Shown one piece after another: positions 26,177-35,572 of a stretch of 64,000 nucleotides of DNA; the stretch's first letter is position 1, and each line of letters begins with the position of its first letter. The translations under genes were made by a program, and so were the position numbers. The notes under the pieces were generated by a model that saw only the letters and a program-made list of their open reading frames with translations, ran no database searches and was not told the DNA's origin. This stretch comes from Amycolatopsis acidiphila (GTDB taxonomy: Bacteria; Actinomycetota; Actinomycetes; Mycobacteriales; Pseudonocardiaceae), in assembly GCF_021391495.1 (NCBI RefSeq), contig NZ_CP090063.1:2356001-2420000 (forward strand), in the 5' to 3' direction.

Positions 26177-27204
26177 GACACCCTCCGTGAACCGAGCCGT
26201 TTCCGGACGACCGTCACGTAAACGTTCAGCAGTGCCGCGACGAGGATTGCGACGCCGAGCACCACGTAGAACGCGTTCGCGCTGATCCCGGTGAGGTTGA
26301 ACCCGTCGTAGACCAGGCCGAGCAGCAGCGCGCCCAGGAACGCGCCGATGACCGTGCCGGACCCGCCCAGCAGCGCGGTCCCGCCGATGACCGCGGCGGC
26401 CACCGCGTAGAACATCGTGTTGAAGCCGCCGTTGGTCGGGTCGTAGGAGCCGACCCGGGTGCCCTGCAGGATCCCGGCGAACCCGGCGAGCGCGCCGGTG
26501 ATCGAGAAGCAGATCACCTTGACCCGGTTCGTCCGGATGCCCGACTCGGCCGCGCCGATCGGGTTGCCGCCGGTCGCCTGGGTCGCGATGCCGAACCGGG
26601 TGGTGGACAGCACGACCTGCATGATCGCCACGATCACCAGCGCCCACAGGAACTCCGACCAGCCCCAGCCGCCGAAGACCGACACCACCCAGCTGTCCGT
26701 CGGCGCGCTCACCGGGGAGCCGCCGGAGATGATCAGCGAGAGCCCCCACAACAGGAACGCCATGCCCAGCGTGGTGATGAACGCGGAGAGGTTGAACAGC
26801 GTGTGCACCAGACCGTTGACCATGCCGATGAGCGCGCTCACCACGACCGCCCCGATGAGCGCGAGGAACAGTGGGAAACCATTGTTGTAGAACAACATCA
26901 GCACGAACGGCGACAGGGTGAACACGAACCCGGCCGACAGGTCGATCTGCCCGCAGATCAGCACCATCACCTCGCCCGCGCCGACGATCGCCCACGGCGC
27001 CACGTACTGGGCGATGGTGTGGTAGTTGTCCGAGGTCGCGAAGCCGGGCCCGCTGGTGAGGCTGAAGTAGATCGCCGCGGCGATCGTCACCAGCAGGATG
27101 CTCAGCTCCTTGACCCGGATCAGCCCGAGCAGGAACCCGACCCGCCCGGGCGGTCCACCGGGCTCCGTGCGGCCGGGGCGCTTGTCGGTGAGCGCGTCGG
27201 TCAT
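26173..27204 (-). CDS. Sugar ABC transporter permease (RbsC-like)
   Basis: The 343-aa membrane protein has about ten hydrophobic segments and the BPD_transp_2 signature of ribose/xylose-type permeases (GEVMVLICGQIDLSAGFVF, then AAVIGGTALLGGSGTVIGA, the coupling loop). It forms the channel for sugar import with the ATPase encoded downstream. Unlike some relatives, it keeps a charged N-terminal cytoplasmic tail. Confidence 0.9.
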   Translation of the reverse strand: MTDALTDKRPGRTEPGGPPGRVGFLLGLIRVKELSILLVTIAAAIYFSLTSGPGFATSDNYHTIAQYVAPWAIVGAGEVMVLICGQIDLSAGFVFTLSPFVLMLFYNNGFPLFLALIGAVVVSALIGMVNGLVHTLFNLSAFITTLGMAFLLWGLSLIISGGSPVSAPTDSWVVSVFGGWGWSEFLWALVIVAIMQVVLSTTRFGIATQATGGNPIGAAESGIRTNRVKVICFSITGALAGFAGILQGTRVGSYDPTNGGFNTMFYAVAAAVIGGTALLGGSGTVIGAFLGALLLGLVYDGFNLTGISANAFYVVLGVAILVAALLNVYVTVVRKRLGSRRVS

Positions 27205-27217
27205 GTAGGCGCTCCTC

Positions 27218-28315
27218 CTAGTGGGTCGAGGCGGTGGCCGCGGGCAGCGGGATCGACGCGGGCATCGGCACGAGGTCGGCCTTCGGGCCGCCCTCGAACT
27301 TGCTGTTGGCGGAGATGTAGGGCGCCACGTTGTCCTTGGTGACGAACGTCAGGCCGGTGTCGGTGACCGGCGGCGAGACGAGCGTGCCCGAGAGCCGGAA
27401 CATGTACATGTACAGCACCGGCAGGAAGCCCTGCAGGTAGGCGGACTGGTCGATGGTGAAGTCCAGCGCCCCGGACTGCACGCCCTTGAGCGTGTCCGCC
27501 AGCGTGTCGTACCCGCCGGCGTGCACCTTGCCCTGGATCCCGCGGTTGCTGATCAGCTGCGCGATGGACGCCGTACTACCCGCGTCGACCGCGTAGACGC
27601 CCTTCGCGTCGGCGTGCCCGTCGTAGGCGGCGGTGATGGCGTTGAGCTCGTTCGCCTGCTCCGCGCCGGTGTTGATGGACAACACGGTCACCCCCGGCGC
27701 GGCCTGCTTGAGCGCGTCGGTGATGCCGTCCAGGCGGGGCTGGACGTTGTTGCCGCCGGGCTGGGAGATGCCGACCAGGATCGTCCCGGAGGTGACGTCG
27801 CGCGCGATCCGCTGTCCCATCAGGAAGCCGGACTGGTAGAGGTCCTGGCCCACGTAGGTGAGCGGGTAGTTGCCGGGCGCGGTCGCGTTGTAGGCGACGA
27901 CCGGGATGCCCTTGGCCAGCGCGCGCTTGGTGGGCTCGACGAACGCGTTGTTGTCGGTCAGCGCGATCGCGATGCCGGCCACGTTGGCGTTGATCGCGGT
28001 GGAGAAGGCGTTCGCCATCTCCGAAACATTTCCCTCGGTGGACCCGGTCCACTGCGGATCCGGCAGGCCCAGCAGCTTGGCCGCGTCGGTCATCCCGGTC
28101 TTCGTGGGCACGAAGAAGGAGTTCGTGGTCACGTGGTTGATGAACGCGAACTGCCAGGGCGGGGTGCCGGGGAACGCGCCGGCGCCGCCGGAGGCGGAGT
28201 TGCCCTGCACCCCGTTGCAGGCGGTCAGCAGGGCGCTCGCAGCGACCGCGCCACCACCTGCCCCGAGGAACTTCAGTGCGGCTCTGCGCGAGGTCGCGGA
28301 GTGCGCATCGCTCAT
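27218..28315 (-). CDS. Sugar ABC transporter substrate-binding lipoprotein
   Basis: The 365-aa periplasmic-binding-protein type I (RbsB/XylF-like) has a Tat-type lipoprotein signal: SRRAALKFLGAGG followed by a lipobox ending LLTAC (about residue 33). Core segments include FAFINHVTTNSFFVPTKTG and VDAGSTASIAQLISNRGIQG. It captures the sugar outside the membrane. ATG 28315 is preferred because the signal peptide starts there; it is the first gene of the import operon, directly behind a promoter with overlapping operators. Confidence 0.9.
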   Translation of the reverse strand: MSDAHSATSRRAALKFLGAGGGAVAASALLTACNGVQGNSASGGAGAFPGTPPWQFAFINHVTTNSFFVPTKTGMTDAAKLLGLPDPQWTGSTEGNVSEMANAFSTAINANVAGIAIALTDNNAFVEPTKRALAKGIPVVAYNATAPGNYPLTYVGQDLYQSGFLMGQRIARDVTSGTILVGISQPGGNNVQPRLDGITDALKQAAPGVTVLSINTGAEQANELNAITAAYDGHADAKGVYAVDAGSTASIAQLISNRGIQGKVHAGGYDTLADTLKGVQSGALDFTIDQSAYLQGFLPVLYMYMFRLSGTLVSPPVTDTGLTFVTKDNVAPYISANSKFEGGPKADLVPMPASIPLPAATASTH

Positions 28316-28369
28316 GATCAACCACCCATCCACGTCGGCGGGGAACTCGGGGCTCTGCAAGCGTGCCTG

Positions 28370-28399
28370 AATCATTGGATGATTCGTCGAATCCGTCAA
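28370..28399 (-). promoter_or_regulatory. Promoter of the sugar-import operon with two overlapping dyads
   Basis: Reading on the minus strand, TTGACG (28399-28394), a 17-bp spacer and AATGAT (28376-28371) form a good -35/-10 pair 55 bp before the binding-protein gene. The spacer contains the perfect palindrome GATTCGTCGAATC (28381-28393), and AATCATTGGATGATT (28370-28384) spans the -10. Binding there would block polymerase, so these are the likely operators of the divergent FadR-type regulator. Confidence 0.65.
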
Positions 28400-28488
28400 G
28401 GCTCGGCCGGAAGGAAGTCCGGGAGAAGGTAACGATTCGGACAAGCGTGTCGTTTGACTTTATGGATATATGATTTGAGGATTACTCC

Positions 28489-29220
28489 GTGAGGATGACC
28501 AAGGAGGGGCCGCTCGGCAGGCACCGCACGATCCATGGCCGCGTGGTGGAGTGGCTCGGCCGCCGGATCATTTCCGGTGAGCTGCCCGCCGGTAGCAGGC
28601 TGCCGAACGAGGCCGAGCTGGCCGCGCAGCTCGACGTGAGTCGCGGCGGGGTGCGCGAAGCCGTGAAGGCGTTGGCCGCCAAGGGTTTGGTGGAGGCGAG
28701 GCCGCGGCTGGGCACCCGGGTCCTGCCGCGCGAGCAGTGGAACCTGATGGACCGCGAGGTCATCAACTGGCACGGCAGGCTCGCCAAGGCCGACTTCCTG
28801 CAGGACCTGCTCGAACTGCGACTCATGGTCGAGCCCGATGCCGCCCGGTTGGCCGCCGAGCGGGCCTCCGAGGAGCAGGTCGCGATCCTGGAGGACGCGT
28901 ACGCGCGGATGGAGGCGCACGCGCCGAACCTGCCCGCGGAGGAGGACGCGTTCGTCGAGGCGGACCTCGTCTTCCACCTGACCCTGTTGCGGGCCAGCGG
29001 CAACCAGCTCATCGAGCAGCTCGGCCGCCTGCTGGAAACCGGGCTCTACCACGGGCTGGAGGCCAGCTCGCACGCGCCGGGCGGGGTCGCCGCGACGCTT
29101 CCGCTGCACCAGACCGTGCTCGTCGCCGTGCGCGCCCGCAGGCCCGTCGCCGCCGCGCGGGCGATGCGTAAGCTGATCGAGACGACGACCGACGCCGTGC
29201 GGCAGATGGTGGGGCGGTAG
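28489..29220 (+). CDS. FadR-subfamily GntR transcriptional regulator
   Basis: A 243-aa regulator: N-terminal winged helix (IHGRVVEWLGRRIISGELPA, then LDVSRGGVREAVKALAAKGL) and a C-terminal FCD all-helical ligand domain (LLELRLMVEPDAARLAAER, ADLVFHLTLLRASGN with metal-binding Asp/His). Such proteins usually repress carbon-source genes and release DNA when a sugar acid or related ligand binds. It is divergent from the import operon and 2 bp upstream of the SMP-30 lactonase gene, so it probably controls both. The GTG at 28489 fits GAGG upstream; ATG 28495 is possible. Confidence 0.87.
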   Translation: MRMTKEGPLGRHRTIHGRVVEWLGRRIISGELPAGSRLPNEAELAAQLDVSRGGVREAVKALAAKGLVEARPRLGTRVLPREQWNLMDREVINWHGRLAKADFLQDLLELRLMVEPDAARLAAERASEEQVAILEDAYARMEAHAPNLPAEEDAFVEADLVFHLTLLRASGNQLIEQLGRLLETGLYHGLEASSHAPGGVAATLPLHQTVLVAVRARRPVAAARAMRKLIETTTDAVRQMVGR

Positions 29221-29222
29221 CG

Positions 29223-30077
29223 ATGTCCACAGTGGACCAGGTGAGCGGACCCGTTGCGGCACACGGGGAAGGACCGGTGTGGCACGCGGGGTGGCCCGGG
29301 CTGCGCTGGGTGGACATGCTCGCCGGGGACGTGCTCGAGCTCGACGACGGGCAGGTGCGCCGCCACCACGTCGGCGATGTCGCCGCGGCGCTGCGCCCGC
29401 GCGCCGACGGGGGAGCCGTGATCGCCGTCGAGCGCGGCTTCGCGCTCGCGGACGCGTCGCTGACGAAGGTCGAGCCGCTGCCCGAGCTGTGGGCGGACCG
29501 GCGGGTCCGGATGAACGACGGCGGTTGCGACCCCGACGGCCGGTTCTACTGTGGATCGATGGCCTACGACGAGACGCCGGGCGCGGGCGGCCTCTACCGG
29601 CTGGACCCGGACGGCGCCGTCACTACGGTGCTCACCGGCATCACCATCTCCAACGGGCTGGCCTGGAGCCCGGACGGCGGCACCGCCTACTACATCGACA
29701 CGCCCACGCACCGCGTCGACGCCTTCGACTACGACCCCGGGCGGGGCCTCACCGGCCGCCGCCCGGTGGTCGAGATCCCGCCGGACGCGGGGTCCCCGGA
29801 CGGCATGACCCTCGACGCCGACGGCAGGCTCTGGGTCGCGTTGTGGGGTGGCGGCGCCCTTCGCTGCTACCGGCCGGACGGCGGCCTCGAGGAGCACGTG
29901 CCGCTGCCGGTCACGCAGGTCACGGCCTGCACGTTCGGCGGCCCCGGGCTGGACGAGCTGTACATCACCACCTCGCGCCAGGGCGTGCCGGAGGGTGCGC
30001 AGCCGGACGCGGGCGCGCTGTTCCGGTACCGGCCCGGTGTGCGCGGGCTGCCGGTGCTCGCCTACCGAGGCCGGTGA
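29223..30077 (+). CDS. SMP-30/gluconolactonase family lactonase
   Basis: The 284-aa six-bladed beta-propeller carries the metal ligands of sugar lactonases: GEGPVWH (Glu), VRMNDGGCDPDGRFYCGS, SNGLAWSPDGG (Asn) and GSPDGMTLDADGRLW (Asp). It would hydrolyse an aldonolactone made by oxidation of the imported sugar. ATG 29223 is 2 bp after the regulator stop, so the two are co-transcribed. A matching dehydrogenase is not in the window. Confidence 0.88.
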   Translation: MSTVDQVSGPVAAHGEGPVWHAGWPGLRWVDMLAGDVLELDDGQVRRHHVGDVAAALRPRADGGAVIAVERGFALADASLTKVEPLPELWADRRVRMNDGGCDPDGRFYCGSMAYDETPGAGGLYRLDPDGAVTTVLTGITISNGLAWSPDGGTAYYIDTPTHRVDAFDYDPGRGLTGRRPVVEIPPDAGSPDGMTLDADGRLWVALWGGGALRCYRPDGGLEEHVPLPVTQVTACTFGGPGLDELYITTSRQGVPEGAQPDAGALFRYRPGVRGLPVLAYRGR

Positions 30078-30333
30078 CTTCCCGGCCGGCGCCGGATATC
30101 CTCGTCCATCTCGTCGAGCCGACCCCGCGGAAATGCTCGGGAATTCTTCCGCAATTTCGCCCGCACGAAGAAAACGATGTGCTCGGGGTGGCCCGCCTTG
30201 TGACGGACATTGCCCCCGCCGGGTAAATCGGCGGCGGTCAATGCCCAACTGAGCGCACTGGTAGGGAGTTTCGGTCGCCGGCGCAGTACCCGACCGAAAC
30301 GGTCGCACCGAAAAAACGGCATACACTTTCGTT

Positions 30334-32622
30334 GTGTCCGATCCGCCGAGGAATTCCGGGAACCTGCCCGCCGAGCTGACCAGTTTCGTCGGCCGGCGCA
30401 CCGAGCTGTCCGAGGCGAAGCGGCTGCTCACCGGCTCCCGGCTGGTCACCCTCACCGGAATGGGCGGGGTCGGCAAGACGAGGCTCGCGCTGCGCACGGG
30501 TGCGGGGTTGCGGCGCGCGTTTTCCGACGGCGTCTGGTTCGTGCGCCTGGCGGAGCTCACCGATCCGGCGTTGCTGCCCAGCGCGATCGCCGCGGAGCTC
30601 GGCCTCCGCGACGGGATACCGGCTCTCGCCCAGTACGTCGAGGACAAACGGCTGCTGCTGATACTGGACAACTGCGAACACCTGGTGGACGCGTGCGCCG
30701 TGCTCGTGGACAAGCTGCTCTCGTCGACGCCTGGCGTGCGGATCCTCGTCACCAGCAGGCAGATCCTGCGCGCGGACGGCGAGCAGGTGCTCGTCGTGCC
30801 ACCGTTGCCGCTGCCGGCCGGCCCGCACGAGCCGAGGCACGGGGAGGCCGTCACGTTGTTCGCCGACCGTGCCGCGGGGGTGTTGCCGGGGTTCGCGATC
30901 GACGCGGGCAACCGGGAGCTGGTCACCCACATCTGCCGTCGCCTGGACGGGGTCCCGCTCGCGATCGAGCTGGCCGCCGTCCGGCTGCGGGTGCTGTCGC
31001 TGGAACAGATCCTGCACCGCCTCGACGACCGGTTCCGCTTGCTCACCACGGGAAACCGGACCGCCCCGGCACGCCAGCAGACGCTGGAGGCGGCGATCGC
31101 GTGGAGCTTCGAGCTGTGCACCCCGCAGGAGAAGGCGGTCTGGGCGGCGACCTCGGTGCTGGCCGGTGGCTTCGACCTGGAGGCGGCGGAGGCCGTCTGC
31201 GGCGGGGAGGCGCTCGATCTCGTCGCCGCGCTGGTGGACAAGTCGATCCTCATCCGCCGCGACGGCACGTACGACCGCAGTGCGTGGTACCGGATGCTGG
31301 AGACCGTGCGCGAGTACGGCGGCCTCAAGCTCGGCGAGTCCGGGCAGGCCGGGACGGTGCACGCGCGGCACGTCGGCTACGTCGCGGGGCTGGCCCGGCG
31401 GTACGAAAAGGAATCCTTCGGCCCGCAGCAGCTGGAGTGGATCGAGCGGCTCCGGCGCGAGCGGGTGAACGTGCGCGTGGCACTGGAACACTGCCTGACC
31501 CCGGCCGGAAACGTCGACCAGGCAAGGGAAATCGCGGCGGATCTGCGGGGATTCTGGTACGCGTCCGGGTTCGCGGCCGAGGGGCGCCGCTGGCTTGACG
31601 CCGTGCTGGCGCTGGACGGCGAACCCACGCGCGGGCGCGCACGGGCGCTCGAAGCCTGCGCCTACATGGCTTTGCAGAGCGGTGAGCACGTGGTCGCGCA
31701 CGAGATGCTGATGGAGCTGCGCGCGCTCGCGGAACGGTTCGAGGACGAGCTGCTGCGCGCCGGATACGCGCAGTGCAGCGGGCTGGCCCGGTTCTTCGAG
31801 GGTGATCTCGTGGGTGGCCGGGCGAGGCTGGAACGGGCGCTGGAGGGCTACCGCCGGCTCGGGCAGCAGCGCCAGGTGTTCGCCACGCTGATCCTGCTCT
31901 CGGCCGTCACGTTCTTCCTCGAGGACCCGGCCGGCGCGCGGCTGGCCGGGGAGGCGCTCGAGATGTGCGAGACGCGGCAGGCGAGCTGGTCGAAGATGTA
32001 CGCGCTGTGGGCGGTCGCGATCCACGAGTGGCGCCGCGGTGCACACGGCAGGGCGGCCTCGCTGCTGCGCGAGGTCGTCGTGATGCGGCTGGACGACCGC
32101 ACGCAGCTCGCCTGCGCGGTCGGTGGGCTCGCGTGGTGCGCGGGCGCACTGGGACAGCACGAGCGGGCGGCGGGACTGCTCGGTGCCGCACAGTCGGCGT
32201 GGGTCCTCAGCGGCGGGACGGGCGCCGGCCCGTACCGCGCGCTCGACGAGCAGTGCGCCGAACGCGCCCGCCAGGTGATCGGCGCCGAGGCCTTCGCCGC
32301 CGCCTTCGACGCGACCGCCCGGGCCGGGCTGGACGAAGTGATCTCGTACGCGCTGGCGGAGAAGGCGAGCAAGCCGGCCCGGCCCGTGCGGCGCCACGCC
32401 GGCCCGCCGGGCGGGCTCACCCCGCGCGAGCGCGAGATCGCCGAGCTCATCGCGGAAGGGCTGAGCAACCGGGAAATCGCAGCGCGGTTGGTGATTGCCC
32501 AACGAACGGCGGAGACCCACGTGGAGAACATCCTCGCCAAGCTCGGGTTCACGTCGCGGGCGCAGATCGCCGCCTGGCTCGCCGAGCACCGCGCCCCGCA
32601 GGGGCAGCCGCGATCTACGTAG
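30334..32622 (+). CDS. Large LuxR-family regulator with NTPase domain
   Basis: The 762-aa protein has an N-terminal STAND-type NTPase (TSFVGRRTELSEAKRLL, Walker A TGMGGVGKTRLA, Walker B LLLILDNCEHLVD), a long helical TPR-like middle, and a C-terminal LuxR helix-turn-helix (GLTPREREIAELIAEGLSNR and AETHVENILAKLGF). These proteins sense an unknown ligand, use NTP binding to oligomerise, and activate transcription; many sit by secondary metabolism or stress genes. The GTG at 30334 directly precedes the conserved N terminus. No obvious target operon is adjacent. Confidence 0.87.
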   Translation: MSDPPRNSGNLPAELTSFVGRRTELSEAKRLLTGSRLVTLTGMGGVGKTRLALRTGAGLRRAFSDGVWFVRLAELTDPALLPSAIAAELGLRDGIPALAQYVEDKRLLLILDNCEHLVDACAVLVDKLLSSTPGVRILVTSRQILRADGEQVLVVPPLPLPAGPHEPRHGEAVTLFADRAAGVLPGFAIDAGNRELVTHICRRLDGVPLAIELAAVRLRVLSLEQILHRLDDRFRLLTTGNRTAPARQQTLEAAIAWSFELCTPQEKAVWAATSVLAGGFDLEAAEAVCGGEALDLVAALVDKSILIRRDGTYDRSAWYRMLETVREYGGLKLGESGQAGTVHARHVGYVAGLARRYEKESFGPQQLEWIERLRRERVNVRVALEHCLTPAGNVDQAREIAADLRGFWYASGFAAEGRRWLDAVLALDGEPTRGRARALEACAYMALQSGEHVVAHEMLMELRALAERFEDELLRAGYAQCSGLARFFEGDLVGGRARLERALEGYRRLGQQRQVFATLILLSAVTFFLEDPAGARLAGEALEMCETRQASWSKMYALWAVAIHEWRRGAHGRAASLLREVVVMRLDDRTQLACAVGGLAWCAGALGQHERAAGLLGAAQSAWVLSGGTGAGPYRALDEQCAERARQVIGAEAFAAAFDATARAGLDEVISYALAEKASKPARPVRRHAGPPGGLTPREREIAELIAEGLSNREIAARLVIAQRTAETHVENILAKLGFTSRAQIAAWLAEHRAPQGQPRST

Positions 32623-32788
32623 CGAACTCGGTAGGACTCCCGGTTCGCCCCGCCGGTCCCCGGCGCATGCTGGTTCCTGCCATCACAGGCCAGCCGGCCG
32701 GCGTCCGACCTCCCCCACGGAAGTCGACCGGTCGCGAGCGCGGCGGGTCCGCCCAGCCTGCCCGTGACGGCGTCCCGCCGCGCTCTTC

Positions 32789-32803
32789 CACGTCGTTGAC
32801 GTG
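32789..32803. repeat. Inverted repeat upstream of the LCP gene
   Basis: CACGTC-gtt-GACGTG is a perfect 6-bp dyad about 100 bp before the LCP start in the 278-bp gap after the LuxR-type gene. It could be an operator; nothing else in this gap is recognisable. Confidence 0.35.
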
Positions 32804-32900
32804 AAGTTCACAACGGTGCGACGCCGAATTCACAGGAAACTGTCAGAAATACTCTGGATGATGGTGTCACCGGATCAGGTGAACCAGGGGGTGGCCAGAG

Positions 32901-34070
32901 GTGCGGTGGAGGCCTGTCGCGTACACGGCCGTCGGGCTGGCTTCCGTCCTCGTGCTCGGGGTGAGCGGGTACGCGTGGACGCAGGTCAGCAAGCTCACCG
33001 ACGGGCTGGCCACGGCCGACGTCATCGAGCCGGCCGCCCAGCTGCCCAGCACCCCCGACGTCCCGGTGCCGGAGCAGAACATCTTGCTCGTCGGCATCGA
33101 CTCGCGCACCGACGCCCAGGGCGACCCGCTTTCGCAGAACGTCCTCGACCAGCTGCACGCCGGTGACGGCAGCGACGGCGGCGACACCACCGACACCATG
33201 ATCGTGGTGCACATCCCCGCGGGCGGCGGCGAGGCGACGGCCATCTCCATCCCGCGCGACTCCTACGTCCAGATCGCGGGCGGCTACGGCAAGCACAAGA
33301 TCAACGCCGCGTACAGCTACGGGAAACAGGCCGCGCGCACCGAGCTCGCCAAGCAGGGCGTCACCGGCGCGGCCAGGGAGCGCCAAGCCGACCAGGCCGG
33401 GGCGCGCACCGCGATCCAGACCGTCGAGAGCTTCACGGGCCTGACCATCAACCACTACGCCGCGGTCAACCTGCTGGGCTTCTACACGCTGAGCATGGCC
33501 GTCGGCGGCGTGCCGGTGTGCCTGAAGGAGCCGGTGCACGACAGCTACTCGGGGGCGAGCTTCCCGGCCGGGCAGCAGACCCTCTCGGGCGCGCAGGCGC
33601 TGGCCTTCGTGCGGCAGCGGCACGGGCTGGCCGACGGCGACCTCGACCGCATCGCCCGCCAGCAGGCGTTCCTCTCGAGCGCGGCCAAGGTGGTGCTCGC
33701 CGCCGGCACGCTGGCCAACCCGGTCAAGCTCGGCAACCTGATCGCGGCCGTCCAGCAGTCGGTGCTCATCGACTCCGGGTGGGACATCCTCACGTTCGCC
33801 CAGCAGATGCGCGGGCTCAGCTCGGACGGGCTGACGTTCGCGACGATCCCGGTGCAGTCGCTGAGCCTGCAGACCCCGGGCGACGGGGACGCCGTCAAGG
33901 TCGACCCGGTCCAGGTGCGCTCGTTCATCCAGGAGCTGCTGGGGAAGACGACGACCTCGTCGTCGCCGGGCGTCGACGCGCAGGCGGCCGAGAGCAGCGC
34001 GCCGCCGACCACCGTGACCTCGCTCGTGCCCAGCGCGAACACCACCGAGCTGAGCGGCTGCGTCGACTGA
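32901..34070 (+). CDS. LytR-CpsA-Psr (LCP) cell-wall ligase
   Basis: LCP enzymes transfer lipid-linked polymers (arabinogalactan, teichoic acids, capsule) onto peptidoglycan outside the membrane. The 389-aa protein has one N-terminal transmembrane helix (VAYTAVGLASVLVLGVSGYA), then the LCP domain with its conserved residues: NILLVGIDSR, AISIPRDSYVQI, HKINAAYSYG and FVRQRHGLADGDLDRIARQQ. A Ser/Thr-rich tail follows. GTG 32901 gives the shortest natural N terminus before the membrane helix. It might attach the sugar polymer built by the heptose cluster, but nothing links them directly. Confidence 0.9.
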   Translation: MRWRPVAYTAVGLASVLVLGVSGYAWTQVSKLTDGLATADVIEPAAQLPSTPDVPVPEQNILLVGIDSRTDAQGDPLSQNVLDQLHAGDGSDGGDTTDTMIVVHIPAGGGEATAISIPRDSYVQIAGGYGKHKINAAYSYGKQAARTELAKQGVTGAARERQADQAGARTAIQTVESFTGLTINHYAAVNLLGFYTLSMAVGGVPVCLKEPVHDSYSGASFPAGQQTLSGAQALAFVRQRHGLADGDLDRIARQQAFLSSAAKVVLAAGTLANPVKLGNLIAAVQQSVLIDSGWDILTFAQQMRGLSSDGLTFATIPVQSLSLQTPGDGDAVKVDPVQVRSFIQELLGKTTTSSSPGVDAQAAESSAPPTTVTSLVPSANTTELSGCVD

Positions 34071-34194
34071 CGGTTGGGTGACGGATATTCACCAACCTAC
34101 TTTCGCGGGGTTTCGGCACCTCCACGATCGGGTGAGACTCGGACGCAGTGGTCGCGCGACCCGGTCCCTGCAGTCGAAGCGAAAGAGCGAGCGA

Positions 34195-35316
34195 ATGAAG
34201 CGAACGAGCCTGATGAAGTCGGTGGGGGTGGCAGGCCTGGTGGCGGGCGCCGCGGTGGCGGTGTGCCTCGCGCCGTCCGCCGCCGCCCAGCCCGTGGCCG
34301 ATGCGATGCAGCGTGACCTCGGGCTGACCGCCGAGCAGGTGCAGACGCGGCTGGCGCAGGAGGCGATGGCGATGAACCTCGCCCCGGCCGCGCAGTCCGC
34401 GGCCGGCCAGGCCTTCGGCGGATCCTGGTACGACGCGGCAGCCGGCAGGCTCGTCGTCGGTGTCACCGACACCGCCCGCGCGGACGCGGTGCGGGCGACC
34501 GGCGCGGACGCCGTCACCGTCGCGCACACGCAGGCTGCCCTCGACGCCGCGAAGTCCGCGCTCGACGGGTACGCCGGGCAGACCGCACCGAAGGAGGTCA
34601 CCGGCTGGTACGTCGACGAGCAGGCGAACTCGCTGGTCGTGACGGTCGAGCAGGGGGTGGCGAACCCGGCCGTGCAGCAGTTCCTCGACTTCGCCCGGTC
34701 CGCGGGCCCCGTGCGCGTCGACTCGGTGACCCAGGCGCCACACCTGTTCGGCGGCAACGTCGTCGGCGGCGATGCCTACTACATCAACAACGCCGCCCGC
34801 TGCTCCGTCGGGTTCTCGGTCAGCGGCGGGTTCGTCTCGGCGGGCCACTGCGGCAGCGCGGGCGACTCGGTGACCGGCCCGGACGGCTCGGCGATGGGCA
34901 CCTTCCAGGCCTCGTCGTTCCCGGGCAACGACTACTCCTACGTGCGAACCGACTCCAGCTGGACGCCGACATCCACCGTGGACGGTTACGGCAACGGGGA
35001 CGTGCGGGTCGCGGGCTCGACCGCGGCCGGCGTCGGCTCCTCGGTCTGCCGTTCCGGCTCCACCTCCGGCTGGCACTGCGGCACGATCCAGGCGACCAAC
35101 CAGACGGTGAACTACTCAGAGGGCACTGTCTCGGGGCTGACCAAGACCAACGCGTGCGCCGAGCCCGGTGACTCGGGCGGTTCGTGGGTCAGCGGCAGCC
35201 AGGCGCAGGGCGTCACGTCGGGTGGTTCGGGTGACTGCACCAGCGGGGGCACGACCTACTTCCAGCCGGTGAACGAGATCCTCTCGGCCTACGGCCTGTC
35301 GCTGGTCACGGGCTGA
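34195..35316 (+). CDS. Secreted S1 serine protease (streptogrisin/alpha-lytic type)
   Basis: The 373-aa pre-pro-protein has a signal peptide (about residues 1-35, ending APSAAAQP), an alpha-lytic-protease-type propeptide (to about 180) and a mature chymotrypsin-fold domain. The triad is visible: His in FVSAGHCGSAG, Asp in NDYSYVRTD and Ser in EPGDSGGSWVSG; cysteines are placed as in streptogrisins. The propeptide acts as a folding chaperone removed after export. ATG 34195 starts right at the charged n-region of the signal. Confidence 0.92.
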   Translation: MKRTSLMKSVGVAGLVAGAAVAVCLAPSAAAQPVADAMQRDLGLTAEQVQTRLAQEAMAMNLAPAAQSAAGQAFGGSWYDAAAGRLVVGVTDTARADAVRATGADAVTVAHTQAALDAAKSALDGYAGQTAPKEVTGWYVDEQANSLVVTVEQGVANPAVQQFLDFARSAGPVRVDSVTQAPHLFGGNVVGGDAYYINNAARCSVGFSVSGGFVSAGHCGSAGDSVTGPDGSAMGTFQASSFPGNDYSYVRTDSSWTPTSTVDGYGNGDVRVAGSTAAGVGSSVCRSGSTSGWHCGTIQATNQTVNYSEGTVSGLTKTNACAEPGDSGGSWVSGSQAQGVTSGGSGDCTSGGTTYFQPVNEILSAYGLSLVTG

Positions 35317-35324
35317 CCGCGAAA

Positions 35325-35360
35325 GGCAGGGCGTCTCCGCCGTGGCGGAGGCGCCCTGCC
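35325..35360. terminator. Intrinsic terminator after the protease gene
   Basis: A 17-bp stem (35325-35341 with 35344-35360, one G-T pair) with a 2-bp loop in the alignment starts 8 bp after the protease stop and ends 2 bp before the stop of the converging small ORF, so it should terminate both strands. Confidence 0.75.
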
Positions 35361-35362
35361 GC

Positions 35363-35572
35363 TCAGGTCGTGGCGGGGATCCAGGCGCGCTCGCGCGCGG
35401 CCAGGCTGGCGTGCCGGCGCAGGCCCGCGAGGCTGTGCTTGGCCGGGACGAGCAGGGCGGTCAGCCAGGTACGGCGGTAGTCCTCCAGGGCGAGCGCGAC
35501 GGTCCGGTACTCGAGGCAGTGCACGAGCCCCGCCGTACCGAGCCGGTGCCTGCCGGCGTGCTTCCCTGGCAT
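35363..35572 (-). CDS. Small basic hypothetical protein, 69 aa
   Basis: ATG 35572 is preceded by GGAGG at ideal spacing, and the frame ends just before a shared terminator. The product (MPGKHAGRHRLG start; YRTVALALEDYRRTWLTALL in the middle) is basic, probably helical, and lacks a membrane segment. Good ribosome site and terminator make expression likely; no family is recognised. Confidence 0.55.
   Translation of the reverse strand: MPGKHAGRHRLGTAGLVHCLEYRTVALALEDYRRTWLTALLVPAKHSLAGLRRHASLAARERAWIPATT

Noticed and set aside
28454..28474. TTGACT/TATGAT as a promoter of the FadR-type gene
   Set aside because: The two hexamers are only 9 bp apart, too close for a sigma-70-type promoter.
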